Shown: positions 1 to 8,015 of the stretch, piece after piece
How the letters are laid out: each line of letters opens with the position of its first letter
Position numbering within the stretch: the stretch's first letter is position 1
Assembly: GCA_910585635.1 (NCBI GenBank)
Contig: CAJUFE010000008.1
Coordinates: 50,042-114,041, forward strand
Length of the DNA: 64,000 nt
DNA from: an uncultured Lachnospiraceae bacterium
GTDB taxonomy: Bacteria; Bacillota; Clostridia; Lachnospirales; Lachnospiraceae
Direction: 5' to 3'
Notes under the pieces: generated by a model
The model's database searches: none
What the model saw: the letters and a program-made list of their open reading frames with translations, nothing else
Told to the model about the DNA's origin: nothing
Position numbers and translations under genes: made by a program

Positions 1-185
1 GGGATATAGAAAGGATCTTGACCACGCCGGTGAAGAGCTATACCTGGCGGAACGCCTATCGTAGTATGGATATCCCCTTAACGGAGACGGAGCAGTGGAT
101 GTATGATGATCACGGAGAGATCCCTGGCAGCAGGATCGAGTTGATGGTCAAGCAGCGTTGGGCGATGGAGCGGCAAGAAAAGTAA
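1..185 (+). CDS. C-terminal end of an unidentified protein (partial)
   Basis: An open frame enters from the left edge (codons begin at base 3) and ends with TAA at 183-185, giving the last 60 residues. The tail is mixed and charged, with a PVKSYTWRN stretch and a basic end (KQRWAMERQEK). I do not recognise the family. It lies 120 bp upstream of a Wadjet jetA gene on the same strand, which is not enough to assign it to that system. Only the reading frame is supported; the start and function lie outside the window. Confidence 0.55.
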   Translation, partial: DIERILTTPVKSYTWRNAYRSMDIPLTETEQWMYDDHGEIPGSRIELMVKQRWAMERQEK

Positions 186-244
186 CTCTTATCCACATTA
201 GATCCCAAATATCTGAAAAAACGCTACCATTTTCTCCCTGACCA

Positions 245-253
245 TGCTATACT
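245..253 (+). promoter_or_regulatory. Possible extended -10 promoter of jetA
   Basis: The sequence TGCTATACT matches an extended -10 element (TG, one base, TATACT) about 50 bp before the jetA start. No convincing -35 hexamer sits 17 bp upstream. Seen in sequence only; activity is inference. Confidence 0.3.
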
Positions 254-305
254 TGAACAAACTGATACATAGCACCCGATCCACAAGCCCCCAACGGAGA
301 AGAAA

Positions 306-1799
306 ATGGAACCGACCGCCCACACATCCCCCCTCACCCCCATCCCAGAGACCTCTTACCTGACGGCGCAGAATGTTCGCCAATACCGTGCGATCATGCG
401 CCTTTTTTTTCGTGAATATGAAAAGATGCATTTCCAGCTCTACAAGGAGGATGTGCTGGAGCTGCTGCACCGGCAGGAGGAGTTTTCCGACTATACCATG
501 GGGCAGCTGATGCAGGATCTGGAGGCGCTGGTGGGGTGGAAGGACCTGACGCCGCTGCAGGACCCCAGGCGGGTCTATACGATCGCGGATTATAAGAATA
601 AACAGTACCGCTATACCATGTCCGAGTATGCCGTGGAGATCGAGCGTCTGACAGTGCGCTTAGAGAACCTGTTCCTGGAGTCGGGTGATCTGTCCACGAA
701 CCTGTTCCTGCGGATGGCGGAGCAGCTGGACCGGGCAGACCAGATCCACGGCCAGAGCGGGAAAGAGATCAATGAGTGGTGGAAGGACCTGCAGGAGGAT
801 TTCAAGCGTCTGAACCAAAATTATCAGGATTATCTGCGGGAGTTTTATTCTGGGCGGGCGGAGAAGCTGTTAAAGTCGGTGGAATTTATCATCCACAAGG
901 ACCGCTTCATCGCCTACCTGCGGGAATTTGTCCAGGAGCTGCAGGTCCATTCCAGCCGGATCGCAGGGATCATCCGAAAAAAAGAGACGGTCATCGAGGG
1001 CGCTCTGTTGGAGAAGGTGGTCAAAAGTGAGCTGGAGATCCCCAGGGCATTGTCCGCCGGGGAGATGGACCGGGAGGAGGACATACGGGACCAGATCTAT
1101 GGGAAATGGCGTTCCTTAAAGAGCTGGTTCCTGGCAATAGACGGGCAGGAGTGTGAGAGCAGCAAGGTGTTGACGATCACCAATGACATCATCCGCAGCA
1201 TGATCCAGAACGCGGCCCTGATCGTGCAGATGCAGAGCTGGGGTGTCAGCCGGAAGGAGGATCATCGGCATATGGTGCAGATGTTCTTGGACTGCGGGAG
1301 CCTGGAGGACGCCCATAAGCTGTCGGCCCATCTCTTCGGGATCCAGCAGATCCGGCATCTCCAGATCCGGGATGAGCGGGAGACGGACAGCATCAACCAG
1401 AGCGTTTATGAGGAGGCCCCCTCCAGTCTGCTGTTAAAGCCCCACACCCGCTCCTACAAGGAACGGAAGGATAAGACCGGCTTTGCCGACAAGACCTTGG
1501 AAAAGCTGTCTAGCCGGATGCAGTATCTCAAGCAGATCGAACAGGAGTGCACCCAGATGATGCGCTATATCAAGGACGGAAGGCTGGAGGTGGGGAAGAT
1601 CACGGAGACAGTCCCTACGGTGGTCCGCATGACCCTGCTGCAGTGGATCTCCCTAGCGAACTTAGACCCGTCGAAAAAGGGGCGGACCGAGTATGGACAG
1701 GCCTTTACCTTGAAGAAGAGGAAGGGGAGCTGCGTCTTGAGGTGCGAGGATGGGGACCTGCGGCTGCCTGATTATGTATTGGAGTTTTCAGAAAGATAG
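306..1799 (+). CDS. jetA: Wadjet type II JetA-like protein (DUF2397/TIGR02677)
   Basis: This 497-residue protein has the N-terminal signature of the DUF2397/TIGR02677 family: YLTAQNVRQYRAIMR at residues 18-32, then a winged-helix-like segment with QDPRRV near residue 85. In type II Wadjet systems this protein is the kleisin-like subunit that works with JetB, the SMC-like ATPase JetC and the Toprim nuclease JetD to detect and cut small circular DNA (established for the family). The gene looks full length, and the ATG follows GGAGAAGAAA. Its partners are not intact here: jetC is absent and the downstream jetB/jetD material is broken. JetA is therefore probably a survivor of a dead operon, unless it has another role or the missing parts are elsewhere. 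Confidence 0.85.
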   Translation: MEPTAHTSPLTPIPETSYLTAQNVRQYRAIMRLFFREYEKMHFQLYKEDVLELLHRQEEFSDYTMGQLMQDLEALVGWKDLTPLQDPRRVYTIADYKNKQYRYTMSEYAVEIERLTVRLENLFLESGDLSTNLFLRMAEQLDRADQIHGQSGKEINEWWKDLQEDFKRLNQNYQDYLREFYSGRAEKLLKSVEFIIHKDRFIAYLREFVQELQVHSSRIAGIIRKKETVIEGALLEKVVKSELEIPRALSAGEMDREEDIRDQIYGKWRSLKSWFLAIDGQECESSKVLTITNDIIRSMIQNAALIVQMQSWGVSRKEDHRHMVQMFLDCGSLEDAHKLSAHLFGIQQIRHLQIRDERETDSINQSVYEEAPSSLLLKPHTRSYKERKDKTGFADKTLEKLSSRMQYLKQIEQECTQMMRYIKDGRLEVGKITETVPTVVRMTLLQWISLANLDPSKKGRTEYGQAFTLKKRKGSCVLRCEDGDLRLPDYVLEFSER

Positions 1800-1860
1800 A
1801 GGGCGCTGTGGTGTGTCCGCCTTGTCTTTGTGGGCAGGAGTGTCGCTGCAGCCGAACGCG

Positions 1861-1976
1861 TGGAAGTTTATCATGGAGATCTGTCGTCGAGTGGATGGAG
1901 GTTTATCATGGAGATCGGCCGCCAAGTGTGTGGAAGTTTATCATGGGGATCTGTCGCCGAGTGGATGGAGGCTTAG
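1861..1976 (+). repeat. 35-bp degenerate tandem repeat between jetA and the jetB remnant
   Basis: Three units start at 1861, 1896 and 1931, with a partial fourth at 1966. Each reads roughly TGGARGTTTATCATGGRGAT followed by a CG-rich stretch ending in CGAG. The block fills the gap between jetA and the broken jetB start. The unit is unrelated to the other tandem repeats in the window. Confidence 0.85.
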
Positions 1977-2800
1977 ATGGATGAGATCGTGACATTGCTG
2001 GAAAACTACTGGGTCTGCCGGGAGCAGGACCGGGAGCTCTACAACCGGGGGATCCCCATGCCCTGGACAGGCAAAATACGGCGGGCAGCCTTCTCTCCTG
2101 GGCCTTGTGCAGGCGGGGCGGCAGCCCATTCCCCCAGAATGCCAGGGAGTGGAAGGAGCTGTACGAGGAGAATGGGATCTGGATCGATTAGTTGTCCAGC
2201 ACGGTGATCGCTTACGGGATCCATCTGCTGGTGGAGGGAGTAGAGGAGACAGACCTTTCTCTCCACCCGGTCTACGAGGGCTATTGTCAGAGAAAGGAGC
2301 CCTGCGTGCTCTCCCTGGCGAATCTTAGCCGCGCCCGGAAGGCCTACGGGGACAGCCAGATCATCTATATCGTGGAAAATGAGATGGTCTTCAGTGAACT
2401 CCTGGAACGGCTTTCCCGGTATCCGGTGACCCTTTTATGCACCTCCGGTCAGCCCAGGACCGCCGCTTATGGGCTGCTGGAGCTGCTCTTAGAGAGCGGC
2501 CATCATTTTTACTATGCCGGGGATCTGGACCCGGAGGGGCTGGATATCGCAGAGAGGCTCTGGCGCAGCTTCCCGGACCATGTGCAGATCTGGCGGATGG
2601 GGCCGGAGGACTATGAGAAAGCCATGTCAGGAGAAAGGGTCTCAGAGCGCCGTTTAGAGATACTTAAAAATCTGTCCCACCCGGAGCTTGAGAAAACGGC
2701 CAGGCGGCTCATGGAGCATAAGCGGGCAGGGTATCAGGAGCTGCTCCTGGAGGAGATGGCGCGGGATGTGGAGGATGACCGCCTTTTCCGTTTTTCTTGA
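1977..2800 (+). pseudogene. Fused jetB'-'jetD remnant of a Wadjet type II operon
   Basis: The ATG at 1977 opens about 24 codons that look like the start of a DUF2398 (JetB) protein (LLENYWVCREQDRELYN). At about 2050 similarity changes frame and becomes JetD (DUF3323/DUF2399), beginning DPHALDRQ at 2051 and continuing through PFPQNAREWKELYEENG. A TAG at 2189-2191 then interrupts the JetD frame immediately before the conserved LSSTV. The rest is open to 2800 and keeps the Toprim-like core (YYAGDLDPEGLD) and the CTSGQPR motif. The middle of jetB, all of jetC and the start of jetD are missing, consistent with one large internal deletion plus a nonsense mutation. A TTG at 2192 could in principle start a 202-residue Toprim fragment. 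Confidence 0.82.
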
Positions 2801-2809
2801 GATCACAGT

Positions 2810-2924
2810 CGCTAAACCTCCATGCGCCCGGCCAGCAGACGCACCACCACATAGAACAGCCTGGCGGGCGCATTTGGCATACCTGGACACATGCCGCCTA
2901 CCCGGCGGCGGGACTTCATTGTAA
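2810..2924 (+). repeat. Dispersed ~113-bp element, copy 1
   Basis: The segment starts CGCTAAACCTCCATGCGCCC and contains the GC hairpin GCCGCC-TAC-CCGGCGGC near its end. A copy with nearly 90 percent identity by eye lies at 62591-62703 in the same orientation. Shorter or diverged relatives occur at 6728-6752 and, inverted, around 23840. The element lies directly after the jetD remnant, and its end overlaps the stop codon of the convergent membrane-protein gene. Confidence 0.8.
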
Positions 2925-3425
2925 TATCGCCCCGATGAGCCCATAGGAGAGAAGCGACATGATGACCGTGGCGATCATGATCCCTAAAAGGATCGCCGGG
3001 AAGGACTTGCGGATCTTCATGTGGAGGAGGGACGCCACCAGGGAGCCGGTCCAGGCCCCGGTGCCGGGGAGAGGGATCCCCACGAAGAGCACCAGCCCCC
3101 AGAAGCCATACTTCTCCACCTGTCCCTTATGCTTATCCGCCTTTTTCCGCAGCCAGATGGCGATCTTATCGAACCCCGGCACCTTCTCCATCCAGTCCAG
3201 CACTTTCTCGATCAAAAGGAGGATAAAGGGGATGGGGATCAGGTTCCCCAGGATGCAGATGGGGATCGCCCGCAGGATCGGCACGTCCAGAAAGGCGGGG
3301 GAGGCCGCTAAGAGGCCGCCCCGCAGCTCCAATATGGGGATCATGGAGATCAAAAAGATGATCCCCTCCCCGGAGACCTTTCCGCCCAGTGTCATCGTCA
3401 GCCATCCGATCGCTCTATCTGTCAT
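2916..3425 (-). CDS. Small multidrug-export family membrane protein (COG2426)
   Basis: The 169-residue, strongly hydrophobic protein matches the Sm_multidrug_ex/COG2426 family: an early ISMIPILELRGGL segment, a central basic loop (KKADKHKGQVEKYG) and the conserved GIPLPGTGAWTGSL motif before the last helices. The family is named after a putative exporter role, but its substrate is not established. The ATG is at 3425 and the TGA falls inside the end of the dispersed repeat. It is transcribed away from metY, so both promoters must lie in the 290-bp gap. Confidence 0.85.
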   Translation of the reverse strand: MTDRAIGWLTMTLGGKVSGEGIIFLISMIPILELRGGLLAASPAFLDVPILRAIPICILGNLIPIPFILLLIEKVLDWMEKVPGFDKIAIWLRKKADKHKGQVEKYGFWGLVLFVGIPLPGTGAWTGSLVASLLHMKIRKSFPAILLGIMIATVIMSLLSYGLIGAILQ

Positions 3426-3626
3426 ATCAAACCCTCATCTCTTTCTTTTTTGTGTCCTCGTCTTTTCGTGCGTTCCTATCTCCGGCATATTTCAAGCCTT
3501 CAAGGGCTCCGAGAGAGGGACCCTTTGGCACCGCCCCCGCCCCCACCGTCCCGGACTGGGAACAAACCTGTTCTATTATAAAGTAGTCCGGCATAAAATT
3601 CAATCCAAAAGAGTTTCTTTTTTAAG

Positions 3627-3655
3627 TTGTCTCTTTCCCGGATCTGTGCTACACT
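3627..3655 (+). promoter_or_regulatory. Likely sigma-70-type promoter of metY
   Basis: TTGTCT at 3627-3632 and TACACT at 3650-3655 are separated by exactly 17 bases and lie 60 bp before the start codon. I see no T-box or SAM riboswitch in the short leader. Moderate match; not tested. Confidence 0.45.
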
Positions 3656-3714
3656 ATTGGATAAAAATAGAAGCGCACGAACGAACATGCGTCGATCTGC
3701 AGGAGGAAGACCCT

Positions 3715-4995
3715 ATGAGCGATAAACATTCCATCGACACCATCTGTATCCAGGGCGGCTGGCAGCCGGAGAACGGGGGGCCCAGACAGCTCCCGATCTA
3801 CCAGAGCACCACCTTTAAATATGCCACCAGTGAGGCCATGGGAAAGCTTTTTGACCTGGAGGCGGAAGGCTATTTTTATACCCGTCTGCAGAACCCCACC
3901 AATGACGCGGTGGCGGATAAGATCTGCCAGCTGGAGGGCGGGGCAGCGGCCATGCTGACCTCATCGGGCCAGGCGGCCACCTTTTTTTCGATCGTCAATA
4001 TCTGTTCCGCAGGGGACCATGTGGTCAGCTCCGCCACCATCTACGGCGGTTCTTCCAATCTTCTGACCGTGACCTTAAAGCGGTTCGGCATCGAGACCAC
4101 CCTGGTGGATCCGGATCTTCCGGAGGAGGAGCTGGCGAAGGCCTTTAGGCCCAACACCAAGTGCGTTTTTGCCGAGACGATCGCCAACCCGGCCCTGGTG
4201 GTGCTGGATATCGAGAAGTTTGCCAGGCTGGCCCACAGCCATGGCGTGCCGCTGATCATCGACAATACCTTTGCCACACCGGTGAACTGCCGGCCCATCG
4301 AATGGGGGGCGGATATCGTGACCCACAGCACCACCAAATACATGGACGGCCATGGCATGACCGTGGGCGGCTGCATCGTGGACAGCGGCAACTTCGACTG
4401 GGAGGCCCACAAGGAGAAGTACCCCGGCCTGACCACGCCCGACGATTCCTACCACGGCGTGATCTACACGGAGCGCTTCGGCAAGGGAGCCTTCATCACC
4501 AAGGCCACCGCCCAGCTGATGCGGGACTTAGGCGCGATCCAGTCCCCTCAGAACGCGTTCCTGCTGAACAACGGGCTGGAGAGCCTGCACCTGCGCGTCC
4601 CCAGACACTGTGAAAATGCTCTGGCCGTAGCCCAGTACCTCCAGAGCCGGGAGGATGTGGACTGGGTGCGCTACCCAGGTCTTCCGGGCGATAAATACTA
4701 TGAGCTGGGCCAGAAATATATGCCAAAGGGTACCTGCGGTGTGATCTCCTTAGGGCTAAAGGGCGGGAGAGCGGCAGCCGGCGCCTTTATGGACCGGCTC
4801 AAGATGATCTCCATCGCCACCCACGTGGCCGACGCCAGGACCTGCGTCCTCCATCCGGCCAGCCACACCCACAGACAGCTCAGCGACGAACAGCTGATCG
4901 AGGCCGGTGTGGATCCCGCTATGATCCGCCTCAGTGTGGGGATCGAGGATAAAGCCGATATCATCGAGGATATCCGGCAGGCGCTGGAAGCGTAG
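3715..4995 (+). CDS. metY: O-acetylhomoserine aminocarboxypropyltransferase/cysteine synthase
   Basis: This cytosolic PLP enzyme of the Cys/Met metabolism family (426 residues) uses O-acetylhomoserine and sulfide to make homocysteine. Recognisable blocks are PIYQSTTFKY near the N-terminus, YTRLQNPTN, the SSGQAA turn, DNTFATP and the PLP-lysine motif HSTTKYMDGHG near residue 208, with ATHVADART and RLSVGIED near the C-terminus. The ATG at 3715 follows a perfect AGGAGG at correct spacing. An open frame extends upstream to 2959, but that part is the antisense shadow of the exporter gene. It appears to be a single-gene unit. Confidence 0.95.
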   Translation: MSDKHSIDTICIQGGWQPENGGPRQLPIYQSTTFKYATSEAMGKLFDLEAEGYFYTRLQNPTNDAVADKICQLEGGAAAMLTSSGQAATFFSIVNICSAGDHVVSSATIYGGSSNLLTVTLKRFGIETTLVDPDLPEEELAKAFRPNTKCVFAETIANPALVVLDIEKFARLAHSHGVPLIIDNTFATPVNCRPIEWGADIVTHSTTKYMDGHGMTVGGCIVDSGNFDWEAHKEKYPGLTTPDDSYHGVIYTERFGKGAFITKATAQLMRDLGAIQSPQNAFLLNNGLESLHLRVPRHCENALAVAQYLQSREDVDWVRYPGLPGDKYYELGQKYMPKGTCGVISLGLKGGRAAAGAFMDRLKMISIATHVADARTCVLHPASHTHRQLSDEQLIEAGVDPAMIRLSVGIEDKADIIEDIRQALEA

Positions 4996-5003
4996 GACGT
5001 TGC

Positions 5004-5076
5004 TTTTCGCGGTGTATGCGGTCACGGCTTTCGCGGCATATGCGGTCACGGTTTTCGTGGCATATGCGGTCACGGG
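5004..5076 (+). repeat. 24-bp tandem repeat after metY
   Basis: Three units of roughly TTCGCGGCATATGCGGTCAC plus GGTT run head to tail between metY and the cardiolipin synthase gene. They differ at a few positions. No coding role is apparent. Confidence 0.85.
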
Positions 5077-5152
5077 GTGGAGAAAGGTGACCGCAGGATA
5101 TCGCGCCCTTTAGATAACATGTGGAGGACGCGAGGAAGGAGGAGCTTATCTT

Positions 5153-6709
5153 ATGGCGAAAAAAATGAGGAGTCTCTTGCGTCTCCTGTTCGGCCGGACG
5201 GCCTTCGTGATGCTGTCCCTGCTGATCCAGGTCGGCTTCTTCTTCTCCTGCATCCGCTGGCTCAGCGGGTATATGGTCTATATCTATGGGGGGATGATCC
5301 TCCTGACGGCCCTGGTCATGGTCCATATCCTGAATGAAAAAGCGGATCCCAGTTTCAAGATCGCATGGCTGGTCCCGGTGCTGGTGTTCCCAGTGTTCGG
5401 GACCCTTCTCTATCTCTTCGTGCAGATCCAGGTAGGGACGAAGATCATCGCGGCCAGGCTTAAGATCACCGAAAAGGAGACCGCGCCTTATCTGGAGCAG
5501 GAGGAGAGCGTACGCAGAGCATTAAAAGAGCAGGATAAGGGGATGGCAGGCCTGGCCCATTATCTGAAAGACACCGCCGGTTTCCCGGTCTATGCAGGAG
5601 GCAGCGCCCAGTTCTTCCCCCTGGGGGACGATATGTACCCGGTGATGAAGGAGGAGCTGTCGAAAGCGGAGTCCTTTATCTTCATGGAATACTTTATCGT
5701 GGAGCAGGGGGGTATGTGGGACGGGCTTTTGGAGATACTGGAGAAAAAAGCGGCAGAAGGTGTGGAGGTCCGGGTGATGTACGACGGGATGTGCAGCATC
5801 ATGCTCCTGCCCCACAGCTACCCCAGACAGCTGGAGAAAAAGGGGATCCGCTGCAAGATGTTCTCCCCGATCAAGCCCACCCTATCCACCCATCAGAACA
5901 ATCGGGACCACCGGAAGATCTGTGTGATCGACGGCCATACGGCCTTTACAGGCGGGGTGAACCTGGCGGATGAATATATCAACCGGCGAGAGCGGTTCGG
6001 GCACTGGAAGGATACGGCCATCTGCATCAAAGGCCCGGCGGTCCAGAGCTTTACCATGATGTTCCTCCAGATGTGGGACATCACGGAGCGGACATTGACG
6101 GACGCCGGGAAGTACGTGTATCGGGCGCCAGCTGCCGATGCGGTCACGAAAGCCACGGAGGGCGGCTTCATGCTGCCCTACGGCGACAGTCCTCTGGACC
6201 AGGAAAATGTGGGCGAGATGGTGTACATCGATATCCTGAACCAGGCACAGCGTTACGTCCACATCATGACCCCCTATCTGATCCTGGACAGTGAGATGGT
6301 GATGGCTATGACCTTTGCCGCCAAGCGGGGGGTGGAGGTGATCATCATCATGCCCCATATCCCGGATAAGCGATATGCGTACCTGCTGGCCCGCTCCTAT
6401 TACCAGGAGCTGATCGAGGCCGGGGTGAAGATCTACGAGTACACGCCGGGATTTGTCCACGCAAAGATCTTCGTCAGCGATGATGAGAAGGCGGTGGTGG
6501 GGACGATCAACCTGGATTTCAGGAGCTTGTACCTGCATTTTGAATGCGGGATCCTGCTGTATCAGGCCCCGGTGGTCTTACGCATCGAACAGGATCTTGA
6601 GGAAACCTTGGAAAAATGCTGCCAGATAACCCGGGAGGACTGCAGGCGGTATCCCTTCGTTAAGTCCTTTGCCGGTCAGCTGATGCGTTTTATCGCGCCG
6701 CTCATGTAA
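5153..6709 (+). CDS. cls: Cardiolipin synthase (phospholipase D type)
   Basis: This 518-residue membrane enzyme joins two phosphatidylglycerol molecules into cardiolipin. Two N-terminal hydrophobic helices (within residues about 10-85, including the PVFGTLLYLF segment) form the Cls anchor. Two PLD catalytic motifs follow: DHRKICVIDG near residue 252 and VHAKIFVSDD near residue 435, each with the following GG(V)N or GT(I)N part. The length is typical of the family. The ATG at 5153 is preceded by AAGGAGG. It stands alone, with a tandem repeat upstream and a patatin gene 143 bp downstream. Confidence 0.95.
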   Translation: MAKKMRSLLRLLFGRTAFVMLSLLIQVGFFFSCIRWLSGYMVYIYGGMILLTALVMVHILNEKADPSFKIAWLVPVLVFPVFGTLLYLFVQIQVGTKIIAARLKITEKETAPYLEQEESVRRALKEQDKGMAGLAHYLKDTAGFPVYAGGSAQFFPLGDDMYPVMKEELSKAESFIFMEYFIVEQGGMWDGLLEILEKKAAEGVEVRVMYDGMCSIMLLPHSYPRQLEKKGIRCKMFSPIKPTLSTHQNNRDHRKICVIDGHTAFTGGVNLADEYINRRERFGHWKDTAICIKGPAVQSFTMMFLQMWDITERTLTDAGKYVYRAPAADAVTKATEGGFMLPYGDSPLDQENVGEMVYIDILNQAQRYVHIMTPYLILDSEMVMAMTFAAKRGVEVIIIMPHIPDKRYAYLLARSYYQELIEAGVKIYEYTPGFVHAKIFVSDDEKAVVGTINLDFRSLYLHFECGILLYQAPVVLRIEQDLEETLEKCCQITREDCRRYPFVKSFAGQLMRFIAPLM

Positions 6710-6727
6710 GAGGGCCGGAAGGTTTTT

Positions 6728-6752
6728 GCAAAACCTCTATGCGCCCGGCGGC
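6728..6752 (+). repeat. Short fragment of the dispersed element
   Basis: GCAAAACCTCTATGCGCCCG followed by GCGGC resembles the left end of the element found at 2810 and 62591. The rest of the element is not present. It could be a truncated copy or a short shared module. Confidence 0.45.
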
Positions 6753-6852
6753 AAGATCTCATAGCAAAAGAGGACTGGAGCAGGTGGCGGACGGACATAG
6801 CCGTTCTGGGTATCGGAACGGTCACAGACGATCTGGATAGGAGGTCATAGAG

Positions 6853-7779
6853 ATGGGAGACAGGTTGACAGAAGGAGCATTAGTATTGGAGGGAGGGTCC
6901 CTTAGGGGGCTGTTCACAGCCGGTGTTTTAGATGTTTTGATGGAAAAAGGGATCCATTTTTCTTATGTAAATGGTGTGTCGGCAGGGGCACTGAACGCAT
7001 TGAACTACATCAGCGGCCAGCCGGGCAGGACCCTGAAGGTGGACCTTGGATACATCCACGATAAGCGGTTCATGAGCTTTGGGAACCTGATCAAAAAGCG
7101 GGAGATCTTCAGCTTTGAGTTCCTGTTCGGGGAGCTGAGCGATACCCTGGTCCCCTTTGACTATCAGACCTTCGTGGAGACAGAGCAGGAGTTTGAGGCG
7201 GTGGCCACCCGCTGCAAGACCGGGCGGACAGAGTATTTTTCCAACAAGGACTGTAAGGAGATCTTTTCCGCGGTCCAGGCCTCCGGGAGCATCCCGATCC
7301 TCTCCCATATGATCGATGTGGAGGGGAAAAAGTATCTGGACGGCGGGATCTCCATGCCGATCGCCTATCAGCGGGCTTTGGATAAAGGCCATGATCAGGT
7401 GGTGCTGGTGCTCACCCGCCATAAGGGCTTCCGAAAGAAGCCTGCGGGCCGATGGATGAGCCGGGCCTACCGCCGGTATTTTGAACCCCTCCCCAAGCTC
7501 TTAGAGGCTTTGGAGGCGATCCCGGACCGGTATAACCGGATGCAGGAGGAGATCGATGCTCTGGAAGCGGAGGGGAAGCTTTTTGTCATCCGCCCGGACC
7601 AGCCGGTGACGGTATCCCGGTTCGAGCGGGATAAGATGAAATTGCAGGCGCTCTACGGCGACGGACGGCGGGTGGCAGAGGAGAGGCTGGAGGCCATGTG
7701 CCAGTATCTTGGGGTCCCGGTGCCGGAAGTGATCCCGGAGGTGGTCCAGAAGGAGAACGACCTGCTGGCAAGAGAGTAG
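6853..7779 (+). CDS. Patatin-like phospholipase family protein
   Basis: A 308-residue acyl hydrolase with the patatin catalytic dyad layout: a glycine-rich oxyanion loop (EGGSLRG, residues about 13-19), the nucleophile elbow GVSAG with Ser near residue 45, and the DGG aspartate near residue 162 (LDGGIS). No signal peptide is visible, so it probably acts in the cytosol on membrane lipids. The close relatives are the YjjU/RssA-type bacterial patatins with C-terminal DUF6363-like tails; the substrate is unknown. The start is supported by GGAGG nine bases upstream. The neighbouring cls gene suggests lipid metabolism, but no operon link is proven. Confidence 0.9.
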   Translation: MGDRLTEGALVLEGGSLRGLFTAGVLDVLMEKGIHFSYVNGVSAGALNALNYISGQPGRTLKVDLGYIHDKRFMSFGNLIKKREIFSFEFLFGELSDTLVPFDYQTFVETEQEFEAVATRCKTGRTEYFSNKDCKEIFSAVQASGSIPILSHMIDVEGKKYLDGGISMPIAYQRALDKGHDQVVLVLTRHKGFRKKPAGRWMSRAYRRYFEPLPKLLEALEAIPDRYNRMQEEIDALEAEGKLFVIRPDQPVTVSRFERDKMKLQALYGDGRRVAEERLEAMCQYLGVPVPEVIPEVVQKENDLLARE

Positions 7780-7780
7780 G

Positions 7781-7840
7781 CTGCGGATCGTGCAGGAGCG
7801 GATGACAAGCTGCGGATCGTGCAGGAGCGGGTCACAAGCC
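7781..7840 (+). repeat. 29-bp tandem repeat after the patatin gene
   Basis: CTGCGGATCGTGCAGGAGCG occurs at 7781 and again 29 bp later, followed by a diverged partial third copy (CCGCGGATGGCC). It starts within two bases of the patatin stop codon. Confidence 0.75.
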
Positions 7841-7963
7841 GCGGATGGCCCGGAGACAGCAGGAAGATCCACACAGTTTTCACAATTTTTTGAAAAATAA
7901 ACACAAAATGAACACAAACCGATGCTAAAGTAGAAAAGGATCATAAACGTACGTGTTTGGAGC

Positions 7964-7996
7964 GGGATCCGGCCATCAAGGCAATGGCCGGATCCC
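7964..7996 (+). promoter_or_regulatory. Perfect 13-bp leader hairpin before the SLH/exporter operon
   Basis: GGGATCCGGCCAT pairs perfectly with ATGGCCGGATCCC across a 7-base loop, ending just before the ribosome binding site of the next gene. No T-run follows, so it is not a classical terminator. It could stabilise the mRNA, act as an operator or affect translation; none of these is shown. Confidence 0.6.
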
Positions 7997-8015
7997 CACA
8001 GAGAGGAGCAGCAGG

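Noticed and set aside
2959..3714. Long in-frame extension upstream of metY
   Set aside because: It is the antisense image of the exporter gene; AGGAGG and family alignment put the start at 3715.
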